Assembly (NCBI GenBank): GCA_048213135.1
Contig: PS015032.1
Coordinates: 277,409-329,024, forward strand
Direction of reading: 5' to 3'
Length of the DNA stretch: 51,616 nt
Source of the DNA: Reclinomonas americana ATCC 50394
Lineage: Eukaryota; Jakobida; Jakobea; Jakobida
This document shows, piece after piece, positions 1 to 11,514 of the stretch (its first letter is position 1; every line of letters begins with the position of its first letter). Position numbers and translations under genes: made by a program. The notes under the pieces were generated by a model. The model did no database searches. It had not been told where the DNA came from and worked only from the letters and a program-made list of their open reading frames with translations.

Positions 1-655
1 AATAGCAACACGAGAATGAAAGGTTGTGGATGCCGACGGTGTCACATAGGCGGCCATCTCAATGGGCCTTGCGCTACGTCTGGTCACATATGACATGTGT
101 GCAGACGGTCATCACGGAAGAGCCGGGCACGCGGACGGACGAGAACGGACACCACAACTCTATCATGCACGAGTTGCACTACACGTGCAGAGAGCAGCAG
201 GCAGAGCACAGTATGCACGTTGAATTTGCAGTAAGGAGAACACACAAACATGCAGCAGCACATCGTGAGAGTGAACAATCACTGCTGCCGAGTTCTCGAT
301 CACCACTACCCCACACAACCCGCGCAACAGCGATTATCATCAACCTTCGCGAATCGTGCGAGTTGTGTGGGGTGGAGTGGAGAGCGACGAATGGCAAACA
401 GGTACTGTTGGCTCTCATGAGACGGCACAGGAGGACAGAATGGACAAGAGTACAAATACACGAGAGTGACGAGTCATCGCCACACAATCGCAGCCCCACC
501 ATCTTTGCCCAGCAGCAGTCCACATACAAGTAAAATGATATGACGCAGCAAGCTGCTGGTGCGATGACAGTGGGTGCGATACGGACGAGACCGCGCCACC
601 ATCGTCTAACTCACAGGCAACCACCACTGCCATTGGTCACCATCATCGGTGCCGA
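1..655. other. No confident gene
   Basis: I see no recognisable protein in this stretch. Open frames exist on both strands but none shows a known motif or a splice-consistent join. It may hold sequence downstream of the ankyrin/RING gene that reads toward it from the right. Confidence 0.4.
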
Positions 656-1013
656 TCATGTGCGGTAGTCAGGAACAAACTCCGCCACAATCGATCGAGC
701 CGGCTTTCGCACACGTTTCAGAAGATTCCAGACCTGCCGAGAACATAAATATGTTGAGAACAGCATCTGACTCGGCCAGCAACAGCACAACCCCGAAAAA
801 CCTCATCATCTTAGTTTCACAGTCAGCGACAACATCGCCACGCACGCACGCATACAAAGAGTCCTGGCGCAATCGGCAGCCACTGCACTCGTTGGTAACC
901 GAGCTGTTCAACTCCCCACACACACTGCCATCAAATTTTACCATGCTGGAACACGTACATACCACAGCGCACATGAGAATCGAGTGAACGTGTGGTAACA
1001 AGAGTAAACGCAC

Positions 1014-3582
1014 CTTAGAGAACACGACATGGGAACACAGGCATATCTCCGTTACCTCTCGCCGATGGGCACTGATGAGACGTGGAATGCGAGAACCGAC
1101 AAGTCATGTATCTAGATGACTCGCCGCCCCCCGCACCCGCCAACTCAACACGCTCTCGACGGGAGGTAAAGGAGATCACCAGCCGCCGCTTGAAGGCTTC
1201 CCAGCAGGGGCTTTTCGGTTTCCATTCCGTGAACCCGGCACCATACTGAGTGGAATCGCCAGCGCCAATGGACAAAAAATGGGCGACAGACAGTGATGAA
1301 CGGNNNNNNNNNNNNNNNNNNNNNNNNNNNNNNNNNNNNNNNNNNNNNNNNNNNNNNNNNNNNNNNNNNNNNNNNNNNNNNNNNNNNNNNNNNNNNNNNN
1401 NNNNNNNNNNNNNNNNNNNNNNNNNNNNNNNNNNNNNNNNNNNNNNNNNNNNNNNNNNNNNNNNNNNNNNNNNNNNNNNNNNNNNNNNNNNNNNNNNNNN
1501 NNNNNNNNNNNNNNNNNNNNNNNNNNNNNNNNNNNNNNNNNNNNNNNNNNNNNNNNNNNNNNNNNNNNNNNNNNNNNNNNNNNNNNNNNNNNNNNNNNNN
1601 NNNNNNNNNNNNNNNNNNNNNNNNNNNNNNNNNNNNNNNNNNNNNNNNNNNGGAGAGGGAATGACATGACACGGACCGTTAGTCGCAGGTGCCGTAAGCC
1701 GTGACCGCAAGCACTGCACGTGTGCCACATGATGACACTGCCGCAGCTCGCCGCATTCACCCTCCACCAGAGGATGCGAACAGGCGGGACAGAGGGCATC
1801 GGCATCACCACCGCACTTCTCGCGACATTCGGCACTGGTGAGGCGCCGCCAGAACGCTTCCTCGCCAGGTCGCACCTCCTGGCGCACAATCTTGTGCTCC
1901 ACACCGCTTTCCTCAAAATAGCACACCGACACAGCGACCTCCGCCGGCGGTACGGACTTGAGCGTTGCAAGAATGCTGCAGGCCACAATGAGGCGCAGTG
2001 AACCAACCACACAGTAGCAGCACCCAGATATCGTACAAACCGAACGGGGCGAGAATTCTCGGCGCGGCGTGGCACATATCGCAGAGGGCACGGCTGGCCC
2101 AATTGCGGTGGTGGCCGCGACTCATACCACCGTTCCAGGGTCCATGCCAGGGCACTGTCAAGCGCGCCGTCGGTTCCATCGACCCTGGACCACGACGACC
2201 ACGGCGACAGCAGATACAGCGTTTCCGTGTGCTCGGCACTGCGCGCCAAGTCCGACAGCCGCTCAACGACCAACGCCGACTGTGCCTCCTTCGAAGCATC
2301 CTTGAGCCATTCCACCACGGCTGCGTGACCGCCGCGAACTGCGTGGGTAATGGGAAGCGCTCCCTCCGCATCCGCAACCTCTACACTTGCAGGCCACAGC
2401 TTGACCAGGAACTGAACAACGGCCAAGTGGCCCTCTGCAGCAGCCAAGTGCAGAGGTAGTCGGCGCATGGAATCCGTCATGGACAAAGCGGGCGGCTCGG
2501 CCTTGTGCAGCAGCTCTGCCGCCTCGAGGTTTCCCACAGCGGCGGCAACATGCAACGGGGTTCGTCCGCGATCATCCAGTGAACACAGCAGTTCCTTTCT
2601 TGAGATGAGGTACATGAGAGCCTTGGTCTTGCCGGTCTCCACGGCCTTGTGCAGCGTCGGCAATCCGTCACTCGGTGGTCGATGCTTGCCACTACTCGCC
2701 GGCGAGGACGAACCCTGTCCGTCCATCGAAAAGCCGGGCGGCAGCTTCACGCCAACTGTGCACGAAATCAAGGGTTCTCGTTTCAGATTGCAGCTAAACA
2801 ATAAATGCAACGAAACCAAGAGCAAACGCACCACCACCACCACTTCCACCAGCGCCAATACCACGACTTCCACCAGCGCCAATACCACCACTCCCGCCAG
2901 CGCCACTACCACTACCACCGCCGCCTACGCCACGAACACCATCACCGGCTACAACGCCACGAGCACCAACGCCAACGCCGCCAGACTCCGGAATCAGCTT
3001 GCCAATCAGTGTTCGCCATTCTTGAGCTCGACTGCGTTCTCTGATAAAAGTCGCGAGGGCGCGGACAGCTTCGCGAATGGCGCCAAGCGCGTCCAGCGAT
3101 GACGCCAGTCCTTGCTCTTGCTGGCGCTCACGCTCATTCAGAAACAGTTTCACCAATGCCAGAGCGTCCCGCTAAACAGTGAAACAAGGAAACAGTCGGT
3201 CTCCGTGCCAGCAGTCGCCGCAAAAACGCACAGATGGAGAAAACGCAACAAATCCGCTTTCGTGCACAAGTGGCACAGGTAATAACGGCGGTGGTGAGTC
3301 GCGTCCAAGCAACTCGATCAACTGCACGACGTAGCCCGGAAGTCCCAGCGACGCGTCCACTTTATCCTTGGTGCGACGCCACGGCTGATTCTTAGGCTCC
3401 GACTTGATGGCCCATCTCCACTCACTGTCCACAGGATAGTAGCGGAAATAGACTGGGGATTCCGACGCCGGTGGCAGGTAATACCGGCAGTGTCCATCGG
3501 GACCACGGAGAGCGGCACAGTCGGGAACGCGTCGAGCTGCAGGTTTCAGTAGCTCCTCGAGCACTTCACGCGGAAAATCAAT
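1014..3582 (-). CDS. Ankyrin-repeat protein with RING-H2 finger (partial)
   Basis: Probable ubiquitin ligase with ankyrin substrate-binding repeats. Exons that join in phase are 3582-3232, 3171-2832, 2755-2041 and 1975 onward into the N gap at 1304-1651. The order is an unrecognised 117-residue exon, a helical stretch, a Gly-rich linker, about four ankyrin repeats (PLHVAAAVGNLEAAELL, PLHLAAAEGHLAVVQFL and relatives), then a Cys/His cluster of the form CPAC...C-x-H-x2-H-x2-C, as in RING-H2. The last zinc ligand pair would fall in or after the gap. The donors are GTGCGT, GTGCGT and GTTTGT. The 5' end is missing at the (AC)n tract and N gap to the right. Beyond 1303 the frame is less certain: one frame stops at 1015, but GTGCGT at 1013-1008 could be another donor, with further exons down to a stop near 656. 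The ligase role is inferred from the motif only. Confidence 0.65.

Positions 3583-3585
<3 letters not shown>

Positions 3586-3656
<71 letters not shown>
3586..3656. repeat. (AC)n microsatellite in intron
   Basis: About 35 uninterrupted AC dinucleotides. On the minus strand this is (GT)n ending in TGTGCAG directly before the exon that starts at 3582, so the repeat forms the 3' part of an intron of the ankyrin/RING gene. An N gap follows at 3664. Confidence 0.9.
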
Positions 3657-3658
<2 letters not shown>

Positions 3659-3689
3659 CGCTCNNNNNNNNNNNNNNNNNNNNNNNNNN

Positions 3690-4259
3690 CACTTGCACGG
3701 TGGTCAACTCGCAAGGCAAATGCCTGCGGTCGGTCTACAAGCCGGAGGTGTATCCCGGCAAAGCCAAGGAGAAGTTTGTGTACAAGAAGACGGTGGAGGT
3801 GCCAAGCAGTTTTGCGGAGCTGGGCTTCTCCGCCGTGGCTGAGTCCGCGTCAGCCAAGCTTGCTGCGGAACTGTTGCTTGCGGTGGTGACGGATGACCGG
3901 GACTTTCTGTGGCGCGCCGTCAAGGAATGGCCTGGTGTGCTATACGGCACATTAGACAAATTCGGTCGCACGGCTGTCCATCTGGCCATCATCACCGGCA
4001 ATGAGGAGATGATGAACGACGTGTTGCAGCTGGCGCCTGATTTGATTCGCGCCGTGACGGATTCGCGGCATACGTCGTTGCATTTGGCCGTGGCATCGGG
4101 GTCGCTGCGGCTCGTGCAGGAGGTGGCACGCCGGTGCCCGGAGCAGATGACCGCCGTGGATAGTCTTCGTCGCACACCGCTCCATTTGGCGGCGCAGAAA
4201 GGATTGCTCGACATTGCCGTGTGGCTGGCCCAGCAGCACCCCGAGGTCTTGAAACAGAC
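3690..4259 (+). CDS. Ankyrin-repeat exon, internal fragment between gaps
   Basis: One open frame runs from gap to gap with no start or stop. It holds three clear ankyrin repeats, with the cores RTAVHLAIITGNEEMMNDVL, HTSLHLAVASGSLRLVQEV and RTPLHLAAQKGLLDIAVWL, preceded by about 85 residues without a known motif. It lies on the plus strand while the ankyrin/RING gene to its left lies on the minus strand, and both lack a 5' end at the same 26-N gap. I think this small piece is inverted in the scaffold and belongs upstream of the ankyrin/RING exons; a separate divergent gene is the alternative. Confidence 0.7.
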
Positions 4260-4394
4260 NNNNNNNNNNNNNNNNNNNNAAGGCATGCATCACACTAACA
4301 AGCGCGCGCTGCCATTGGCTCCTCTGTGAGGACGCACACTGAATTCAGTAATCCACAAACACAGCACCAACAAGTGAGAGAGTGCATGAATATA

Positions 4395-6696
4395 TCACAC
4401 CGACAGTGCCCCCGAGTGTGCCATCAGCACAACCGGTGAGAACAACGGGAACGCCAACGTCGGGAACAGCGATTTCAAGGCCTCATTGGTGTCTTCCACG
4501 GCCGATTGTGTCACTTCAGAGACGCCGGACGTTCCCGACGGCAACCGCGGATGGTGAACGATGACTGGCAGCAACGACGAGAACATCTCCTTGCTGAAGA
4601 TCTGTACAAACTGATTGTAAGAAAAGAATGGCGGATTTGCACCACAGTACAGCATGCATGATCAATAATACCTTGCCGAGCGCAGTGAGAACCGCAGCAT
4701 CCACCTTGGTGATGCGGTGCTTTGGATCGCTAGGGAACCACAGAATCTGCACATCACGGCCATGTAAGCATTTCCTGTGCAGCACATTGCCCACAACCGG
4801 CGCAGATCCAAGTGTAACTGTGTGTGCAACGCAGGGGTGCGGTAAAGATTGGACGATACTGTTGGCCACGGACTCGTCATCTCCGTAGGACGGTGGAATG
4901 ATAAACTGCAAACGGCGCCCGCCCGCCACTGCAACACTCATCGTAGCCGATTCTCCCATCCGTATCTGCAGCGCAACGCAGATGAGTACGACATCACAGA
5001 ACAGACACGCGCAAGTCGTACACTTGTGAGGATACCTGATCGTCGCAAAATTCACGATCGCAGCTCGCTCTGTCACCAAAAAGGTGTTGTGCTGCCAACA
5101 GGAAGCGGAGCCGTTCTGCACGCACACGCAAACAGTAAATCGACATGCAACAAAATACACAACATAAACAAACAACGTACCTGACATTGCACTGCCAACA
5201 CACAAAACCGACACCACTCGGCTCTCTGCGGATTTCAAATCGTGCAGTGTGTCCAGCAGGCGCTCACATAGGTGCAACAGTGTTCGGTCCGCAAATGCCA
5301 CTTGCTGCGGCGATGACATGATCGCATCACGCTCCGCCTCTTTCTCATCCGCGCCCGCGTCCACCGCCACACCAAGAACAGTCTTGCCGGCCGTCGGCTG
5401 AGCCACACTCCCCGACGAAAGTACAAGCAAGCTGGCAGCGCTCTCCACGCTCGAGGCCAAGCCGTTATCTCCGCCTCTGCTGCCAAGTGACCATGCACGC
5501 ATGGTGAGCACGCAGTCACCCTCGCCTTTACCGCCGGCACTGCCATCGACGCCAAGTGTGCTGCGGTCTTTCGGCACCGAAAAGGAACAGCCCAGCTGCG
5601 AGTACGACTGCAGCACAAAGCGTGCCACCGGTGCTGAGACAGACACAGGCGACCTGCCGCTACCCTGCCGCAGTGTCGAGGTCAGGCGCTCAACAAACTT
5701 GAGCTTGTCGTCGTTGGTGCGGCACAGGCTACCGCGGTCGTGAAGCTGCTTCGACATGTCGCGATTCACCGCATCGCAAAACACACGAAAGCGGAAGTGC
5801 AGCACCAGTTGATACTGCAGATCAACGCACTCCTGCTCACGCGGTGACAAATGGTAAGGCATGTGCGTCACAGCAGCACACAAAATCTGATTGCACACAG
5901 GACGTCACCTCAACAAACTGCGCCCGCTCCGCTGCGGTCACTGCCGTTTCCGTCGTCTGTGACGAAAGCACACACGCACACACACACACATTGGTTGTTC
6001 AGTTCAGAGACGTGATCTATAGCTGCACACAGAAAAAAGGGGCGAAACGCACCACATTGTGCAAGAAATCACAGCGATGCATCAAGCAGTGGCCGTCGAT
6101 ACTGGTGGTGGCGATGAACTCGCAGTTTGGTGACACATCAATGCGCACTACAGCAGCAGAGTGCCGCTCCTCGAACTCAAACAATTTCACTCCGTGCTGA
6201 TGCGACCACACCGAAATCGAACCGTCCCGACAGCCCACGAGAATCAAACGCGCCGTCGTTAGCATGAACGCCAGCGAAGTGATACCTCCGGGAACGACAA
6301 GCGTGCGAGGCGGAGCACCCTGCCGCACTCGTGCATTCTTCCACACGACGAGCTCGGAATCCGAGCTGGCGGCAGCAACCCACAACGTGTTGGGCGAGAA
6401 GCACGCGACGGCCAACGATCGCGGCCAACTCGGCCAGCTGTCATCTGGACCAGTGGTCAGGTCCACCATCTCCATCTCCTCAAATGAGATTGTGTCGTCG
6501 TCATCCACGTCCAGTCGCCACACACGCACGCGACCGTCGCTCGTCAAGGCATGCACACGCCGACCCCTCTCCACGTAGCTCAGATTGACCAATGGAACAA
6601 TCGGTGAGTCTGGTGACAATAGTCGCGCCACAGGTTTGCCAGCAAGAGGATCCCACCAACAGACGCGTCCCGCACGACAAGCACACAGGACAAGCC
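4395..6696 (-). CDS. WD40-repeat protein, C-terminal part
   Basis: Six exons join in phase: 6696-6053, 5956-5909, 5832-5181, 5115-5036, 4965-4672 and 4610-4395 (stop). The first encodes WD40 blades (GRVCWWD, GRVRVWRLD, SELVVWK, GSISVW), so a beta-propeller scaffold is likely. The rest, about 430 residues, is not a propeller: it has a helical start, a Ser/Gly-rich acidic linker and an alpha/beta-looking end with RRLQFIIPP and DVQILWFPSDP, which I do not recognise. Donors are GTGCGT, GTGACG, GTACGT, GTATCC and GTATTA. The right end runs into a 20-N gap in the middle of a blade. The plus-strand piece 6717-7770 and the minus-strand piece 8038-8883 probably belong to the same gene. Confidence 0.65.
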
Positions 6697-6716
6697 NNNN
6701 NNNNNNNNNNNNNNNN

Positions 6717-7770
6717 GGAATCGAACATGCGACCAGTGCAGTCGGATGACCACACGCTTGAGGTGCCTGTGGCGCTCTGTATGGTCTCATCGACAGCTGG
6801 CGATGTGGTATTCTCTGGGCACAATTCTGGAGAGATTCGACGTTGGGTTCTGTGCGACGATGAATTCGAGGAGTCTGAAAAGCCAGTGTTGGTCCACGAC
6901 GGCTCTGCGGGAGTCATGGTGAGTGCACTGGCCATCTCTGCCGACGGCGATCGCCTCGTGGCCGGTGTGTGCAGTGCGGATGGCGACGACACTCTTGACG
7001 GCTCACTGTACGTGTACGACACGGAGACCATGACTGTAGTTGATGATGGTGGATCGCGGAGTGTACGGTCATTGGCTGTCGTTGAAAGTGATGTTGTTGT
7101 AGGAGAGGAAAGCGAGAGCCTGGAAGGGCCACTGATTCTGGCAGGCCACCAAGACGGCAGCATTGGCGTGTGGAGGTTGTCAGACTTGCGTGAAGTGACT
7201 GTGGCTTACAGACTGCACTCTGCGCCAGTGACGAAGTTGTGTCCACTTCCTGCGGTCGCAGCGTCGTGAGTGGAGACGAAGCAGGTGCGGTGCTGGTGAC
7301 CGACTGGGTGCACGGTAAGCTTGAGGCTCGCTTGCCATCGCGCACGAACTGTCCCGTCGTGTCGTTGCTGGCACTGGAGGAGTCGCAGTCTATATTGAGC
7401 AGTGGCTACGATGACACTGTCAGTGTTGTGAGCATGGAGAACTTTGAGGAGATTCACGTGAAGCACTCGCCCGCTGGCGGTGTGGGGCACCTTCTGTGCG
7501 CTGCAAAAGTCGGTGACGGATACTCACCATTTGTGGGCTTGGTGGCGGCCGACTCGGGCGCACTGGACGTGTTTCGCGCCAGCACGGTTGCCGCTGTGGC
7601 GTTTGCCGATAGCGGGAGTTGGATGGTGGTCGCTTTCGGATTCGGCGCGCGAAGTTGCCGCACGTATTCAGTAGGCGAGGAGGACAGCGGAGAGAGAGGG
7701 TGGGTGCCGGGGGAGAACCTGACTGATGTTGGCGATGAAGTCACCGCCTTGGTCGCACTGAATCAGCCTC
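6717..7770 (+). CDS. WD40-repeat fragment, probably inverted in the scaffold
   Basis: Open from gap edge to gap edge apart from one frame break. WD40-type strands are visible: GDVVFSGHNSGEIRRWVL, GSLYVYD, GPLILAGHQDGSIGVWRL, RSVVSGDEAGAVLVTDW and SILSSGYDDTVSVVSM. Near 7240 the frame changes by one base between HSAPVTKL and STSCGRSVVSG with the blade pattern uninterrupted, which looks like a one-base assembly error rather than an intron. If the piece is flipped, its end (DEVTALVALNQP) runs directly into LVLCACRAGRVCWWD across the 20-N gap at 6697, giving a normal blade. That suggests one WD40 gene on the minus strand from about 8883 to 4395. Confidence 0.7.
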
Positions 7771-8037
7771 NNNNNNNNNNNNNNNNNNNNNNNNNNNNNN
7801 NNNNNNNNNNNNNNNNNNNNNNNNNNNNNNNNNNNNNNNNNNNNNNNNNNNNNNNNNNNNNNNNNNNNNNNNNNNNNNNNNNNNNNNNNNNNNNNNNNNN
7901 NNNNNNNNNNNNNNNNNNNNNNNNNNNNNNNNNNNNNNNNNNNNNNNNNNNNNNNNNNNNNNNNNNNNNNNNNNNNNNNNNNNNNNNNNNNNNNNNNNNN
8001 NNNNNNNNNNNNNNNNNNNNNNNNNNNNNNNNNNNNN

Positions 8038-8883
8038 TTGCCTTGCGCGAGCACTCGAGGTTTCCTCTCGCCAGCAAACCAAGCCACCACTTGACCACCC
8101 GGCAACGCCACACTGCACGTGACATGTCCAACGAACCGCTGCCGTTCGTGATCCACCAGCTCAGCACTTTGTTCTTCCAAGTTACGCAGCTCATCGCTTC
8201 TTGGGTCGATATCCGATTGGAGGCGCTTTTCAAGACTCTGTATCACTTTGTGAGTCCAGCAGCAGATGCAACGAGGACGGCAGAAAAGAACAGGTGACCA
8301 GACCATGCACACTGCGCGGTCGAGAACCTCCAGAAGATCCGCATTGTCGATCTCCTGTTTGTCATTGCCTCGTGATACCACCCAGCGCTTGTCGGTGTAC
8401 GCGCGGTCCTGTGCTCCGTCGGCCACCTCCACTTCGACGAAACGGCAGTCTTGACGGACAAGTGTGAGCACATGTGTTTGCGACAGGGTGGAGAAAAAAA
8501 AGACGTCAACCGACGCACCAGTGCGACCACGCAGCATTGACCGACATCGCTTGGTGGCATCGCCATCATGGCCATTGGTGTCTCGCCGGCGAATCATCAG
8601 CACCACGGGATCCCCGCAGGTTTCTTTGTCGGCCTTCTGAGCAAGCAGGTGTTGAATGTGGTCCTCCGACGACTCCGCGGTGAACGGCTGCCACAGGCAA
8701 CACGTCGCAGGTGAGCATTTACAATACACCACACACACTACGTCGATGATTTTTTACCTTATCCGCCACATGAACACGGATGTATTCTCCCCGACAGAGC
8801 TCGTCAAACGCCGCTCCGATCTTCTTCCATCCTTCGTGGAACAGGGGACCGAGATTCTCAGCTTCGCCAGCATCCAATGTCGG
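8038..8883 (-). CDS. Probable N-terminal exons of the WD40 gene
   Basis: Three exons join in phase: 8883-8758, 8687-8313 and 8237 down to the N gap at 8037. Donors are GTAAAA and GTGTGC. The protein is charged, with a helical stretch (SLEKRLQSDIDPRSDELRNL) followed by a beta-like end (CSVALPGGQVVAWFAGERK) that resembles the start of a propeller. No start codon is visible: the exon at 8883 opens after a CT-rich acceptor, so a first exon must lie to the right, perhaps within 9080-9310 or the gap at 9051. Its assignment to the same gene as 4395-6696 is inferred from strand, order and blade character. Confidence 0.5.
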
Positions 8884-9087
8884 CTGCATTCGCGAGAGGG
8901 AGAGGGAGAAGGAGGGAGGGTGAGGGAGGGAGAGGGAGGGCGGAGAGGGAGGGTGAAGGAGGGAGAGGGGGGAGGGAGGAGGGAGAGGGAGGGAGGGAGG
9001 AGGGAGAAGGAGAGGGAGAAGGAGAGGGAGAAGGAGAGGGAGAAGGAGAGNNNNNNNNNNNNNNNNNNNNGAGACATAAGGGAAAAT

Positions 9088-9119
<32 letters not shown>

Positions 9120-9313
9120 ATGACAAGAGACAAGTGGGGAAAAATTGGAGGCAGACATGCGTATGAGTGACGTTAGGGAGAGATTGTGTGAGAGACACAA
9201 ACACACATTCGACTGGTCACAGGCCACTGGACTCCTACATGTCCGCACTCTCTGTCTCTGTCTCTCACTCCTCTCTCTCTCTGTCTCACACTTATACGCA
9301 CACTCCAACACCG
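8884..9313. repeat. Purine-rich low-complexity block with (GA)n and a gap
   Basis: From 8890 to 9050 the plus strand is GGGAGA/GGGAGG repeats; a 20-N gap follows at 9051-9070, then about 13 GA units at 9092-9118. On the minus strand this is a long CT tract ending in the acceptor used at 8883, so it is probably an intron. The remainder to 9313 may contain a first exon of the WD40 gene, but I cannot support one. Confidence 0.7.
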
Positions 9314-10649
9314 TCACGCAACTTCATGCACTGCCAACAAAATGACTACGGGACGTTGCTGCGACGGCTTGCCAGTGTCGCGCGCCTGTTTAAAACTCTG
9401 CAGCAGAAATGCTGCGTAGCGGTCAAGGGCCATCTTTGATGACACGACGGGTGCGGTGGCCATTTCTGTGCAACGAGTGAGATACTGAAATGCTCAAACA
9501 CACAAATGAGCAAATCCACACCTGTCACAAGCTGCTCCGTGATTCTCACACTCGGACAATCGGCCACCGGCCGCCCTGTCTCGTCGAGTGCTCGCACGAG
9601 GACGTCGATGGGTTTGCCGTCATGGCGCGTGAGGACGAGTAGCCCGGTCTCCGCCGGGACAATACGAACTGCACGAATTCACCAATGTCAGCAATGTGAT
9701 GCGAAACGATTGGACGACTGCAGAGGGAAGAGAGAGAAAAAGAGAAGAGCAGGAAGGGGAAGGAGGACGAGCCAAGACAGAATATAAGTGGCAGACAGGT
9801 GGAGAGAAGGGATGGAGGGAGAGGGAAGAGACGGAGGGAGGGAGAGGAACGAGAGGGAGCGAGAAAAAGAGATGAGGAGAAAAGGGAACTAGCTGCACGA
9901 CAAAGAGACAGACGGAAAGGAAGAAATAGAAAGAGAGGAAAGGGGAGGGAGGAACAGGGAAGAGACGGCGAGCGACAGCGATAAGAAAGGAAGAGAAAGA
10001 GAAGACGCGCAGACTAGAAAATGAGAGATAAAGCAGGTTTTGAGAACTGTGAACGCACCGTGCGGACTATCCGCAGTGGAGAGTGTGGCAGTGGATGGTG
10101 ACGGTGTACTGGTTGGCTGCAATCGTTTCGAGTTGGCGTTGCCTGCGCGAGTACAGTTGTTTTCATCATGCACATCCGACGTCGCCTCCGAGCTCTCTAA
10201 CATCATGTTCAGACAGGGCAGCGACTTCGCGTCCGTGGATGGCGCCGGCGATGAATCGTTCGAGCCCATAGGATCGCGAAAATCAGGAGTCCGCACAAGA
10301 GATGCAGGCCTATCAGGAGTGATTCCGTGCATGTCACCTCCCGGTGTCGTGCGTTTCTCAGAAGCCACTTCGTCTTGCTCGTCGGCGCCAGGCGTCACTC
10401 GCACATCTGTTCTTCCATGAGGATGGAGCAAGAAACATTCTTTTTTAACACACAGATCACAGACTGACCCGTGACGCTCAGGAACTGTGGGTGACCAGCC
10501 TTCGGCCAGCGCACTTTGATCCCAGCCGAGTCAGTTGCGTTCCACGGAAAGGTGACCTGCGGAAAAGGCGAGTCGCTGTGCGAGGAATTGATTGAAACTC
10601 CGGCAGGGGAGGGGCCGCCAGCCGTGATTGCGGCACGGTGGTCAACAGG
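9314..10649 (-). CDS. Unrecognised protein, 3' exons
   Basis: Four exons join in phase: 10649-10469, 10406-10059, 9668-9522 and 9465-9314 (stop). Donors are GTCAGT, GTGCGT and GTGTGG. The visible protein has about 275 residues: a short Pro/Ser-rich lead, a strand-like segment (KVRWPKAGHPQFLSV), about 110 polar residues rich in Ser, Thr, Asp and Pro that look disordered, then an ordered beta-type segment (GLLVLTRHDGKPIDVLVRAL) and a helical C-terminus. I recognise no domain; an Ig-like fold for the beta part is only a guess. The third intron, 9669-10058, is unusually long here and filled with purine-rich sequence. Upstream exons probably exist between 10650 and 11070 but could not be joined. 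Confidence 0.55.
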
Positions 10650-10989
10650 CTGAAGAACACGATGGGACATGAATGAGAAAAGCGGGAAAAACATCTTGTG
10701 CGCGCGTTCGAAGACGCACCATCTTCGCATATCCGGCGACGTCACACAAATCACAATCACACATGCAGATGCGAAACACAACGGATGCACAAGCAACGAG
10801 TGCGTGGCACAGACAAAAACACCAGACAACAGAGTGAGTGCGGACACGGTGGCGTGCATTCAAAATAGTGTTGACCAACCACTGGCACATGTGCTCCCTG
10901 CAACACCCACCAGCGCCCAGAACCAGTCAGCAATCGGTCGCCAGGCGCAAGAGAGTGTGGAGAAGCACCCACCGAGTCCGCTGGACGAC

Positions 10990-11514
10990 GCCCCATGGCA
11001 CACAGGGGGACGCCGTCGCCAGGCGAGCGCTTTGCAATGCGAGATTTGTGAGCGATGCTCAAAGAAGCTGCTGAAGGAGGTTGGAGCGTTCTATAGGGTG
11101 ACCCACGCAGTCGATTGTGCGCTTTCTTGTCCTCGATGGAAAAGCGACCGTGTCCACCTCAACAGAGAGTGAAAAATTCGAAAAAAATCTGACAGCGACT
11201 GAAATCGCGTCTCGCCCACTGAAGCCGGATCGTGATGCTAAATTTCACGAGAGCAGGTGCATGCCAATCGCGCCAACTTTCTGCACTGAAAAAGCTGCAG
11301 GGTGTCAAGGTGCTCTATCCACACGCACCAACAAGTTTCGAGGAGGCAACTGAGACGCACTCGGCATTGCGTGCAATCCTGGCAAACCGGACGTGGCGGT
11401 GGGTTTGGGTTCATCTCTCTTGGATCGCAGGGGGCGTCTGTTTTTGAAACCCGGCAAACCCGGTCGTCAGCCAACAACTTCACTTTGGTGCTCTCTCAAC
11501 ACGAGCACGCTTGA
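10990..11514 (+). CDS. Doubtful small plus-strand coding segment
   Basis: A frame with CEICERCSKKLLKEVGAFYR (11038-11097) is followed after an apparent shift by FLVLDGKATVSTSTESEKF and then, across a possible 44-nt intron (GTGCATG...CTGCAG), by a frame that stops at 11514. The character is protein-like and a CxxC pair is present, but the joins are not clean and the minus strand is also open here. I recognise no family. Treat as a hint only. Confidence 0.2.

Noticed and set aside
3172-3714. Cys-Val repeat protein frames over AC/TG tracts (also at 15793-16107)
   Set aside because: These frames only translate dinucleotide repeats in introns.
8890-9118. Telomere-like or CRISPR-like array
   Set aside because: It is simple GGGAGA/GA purine sequence with no spacer structure and no telomeric unit, and it acts as the pyrimidine tract of an intron on the other strand.
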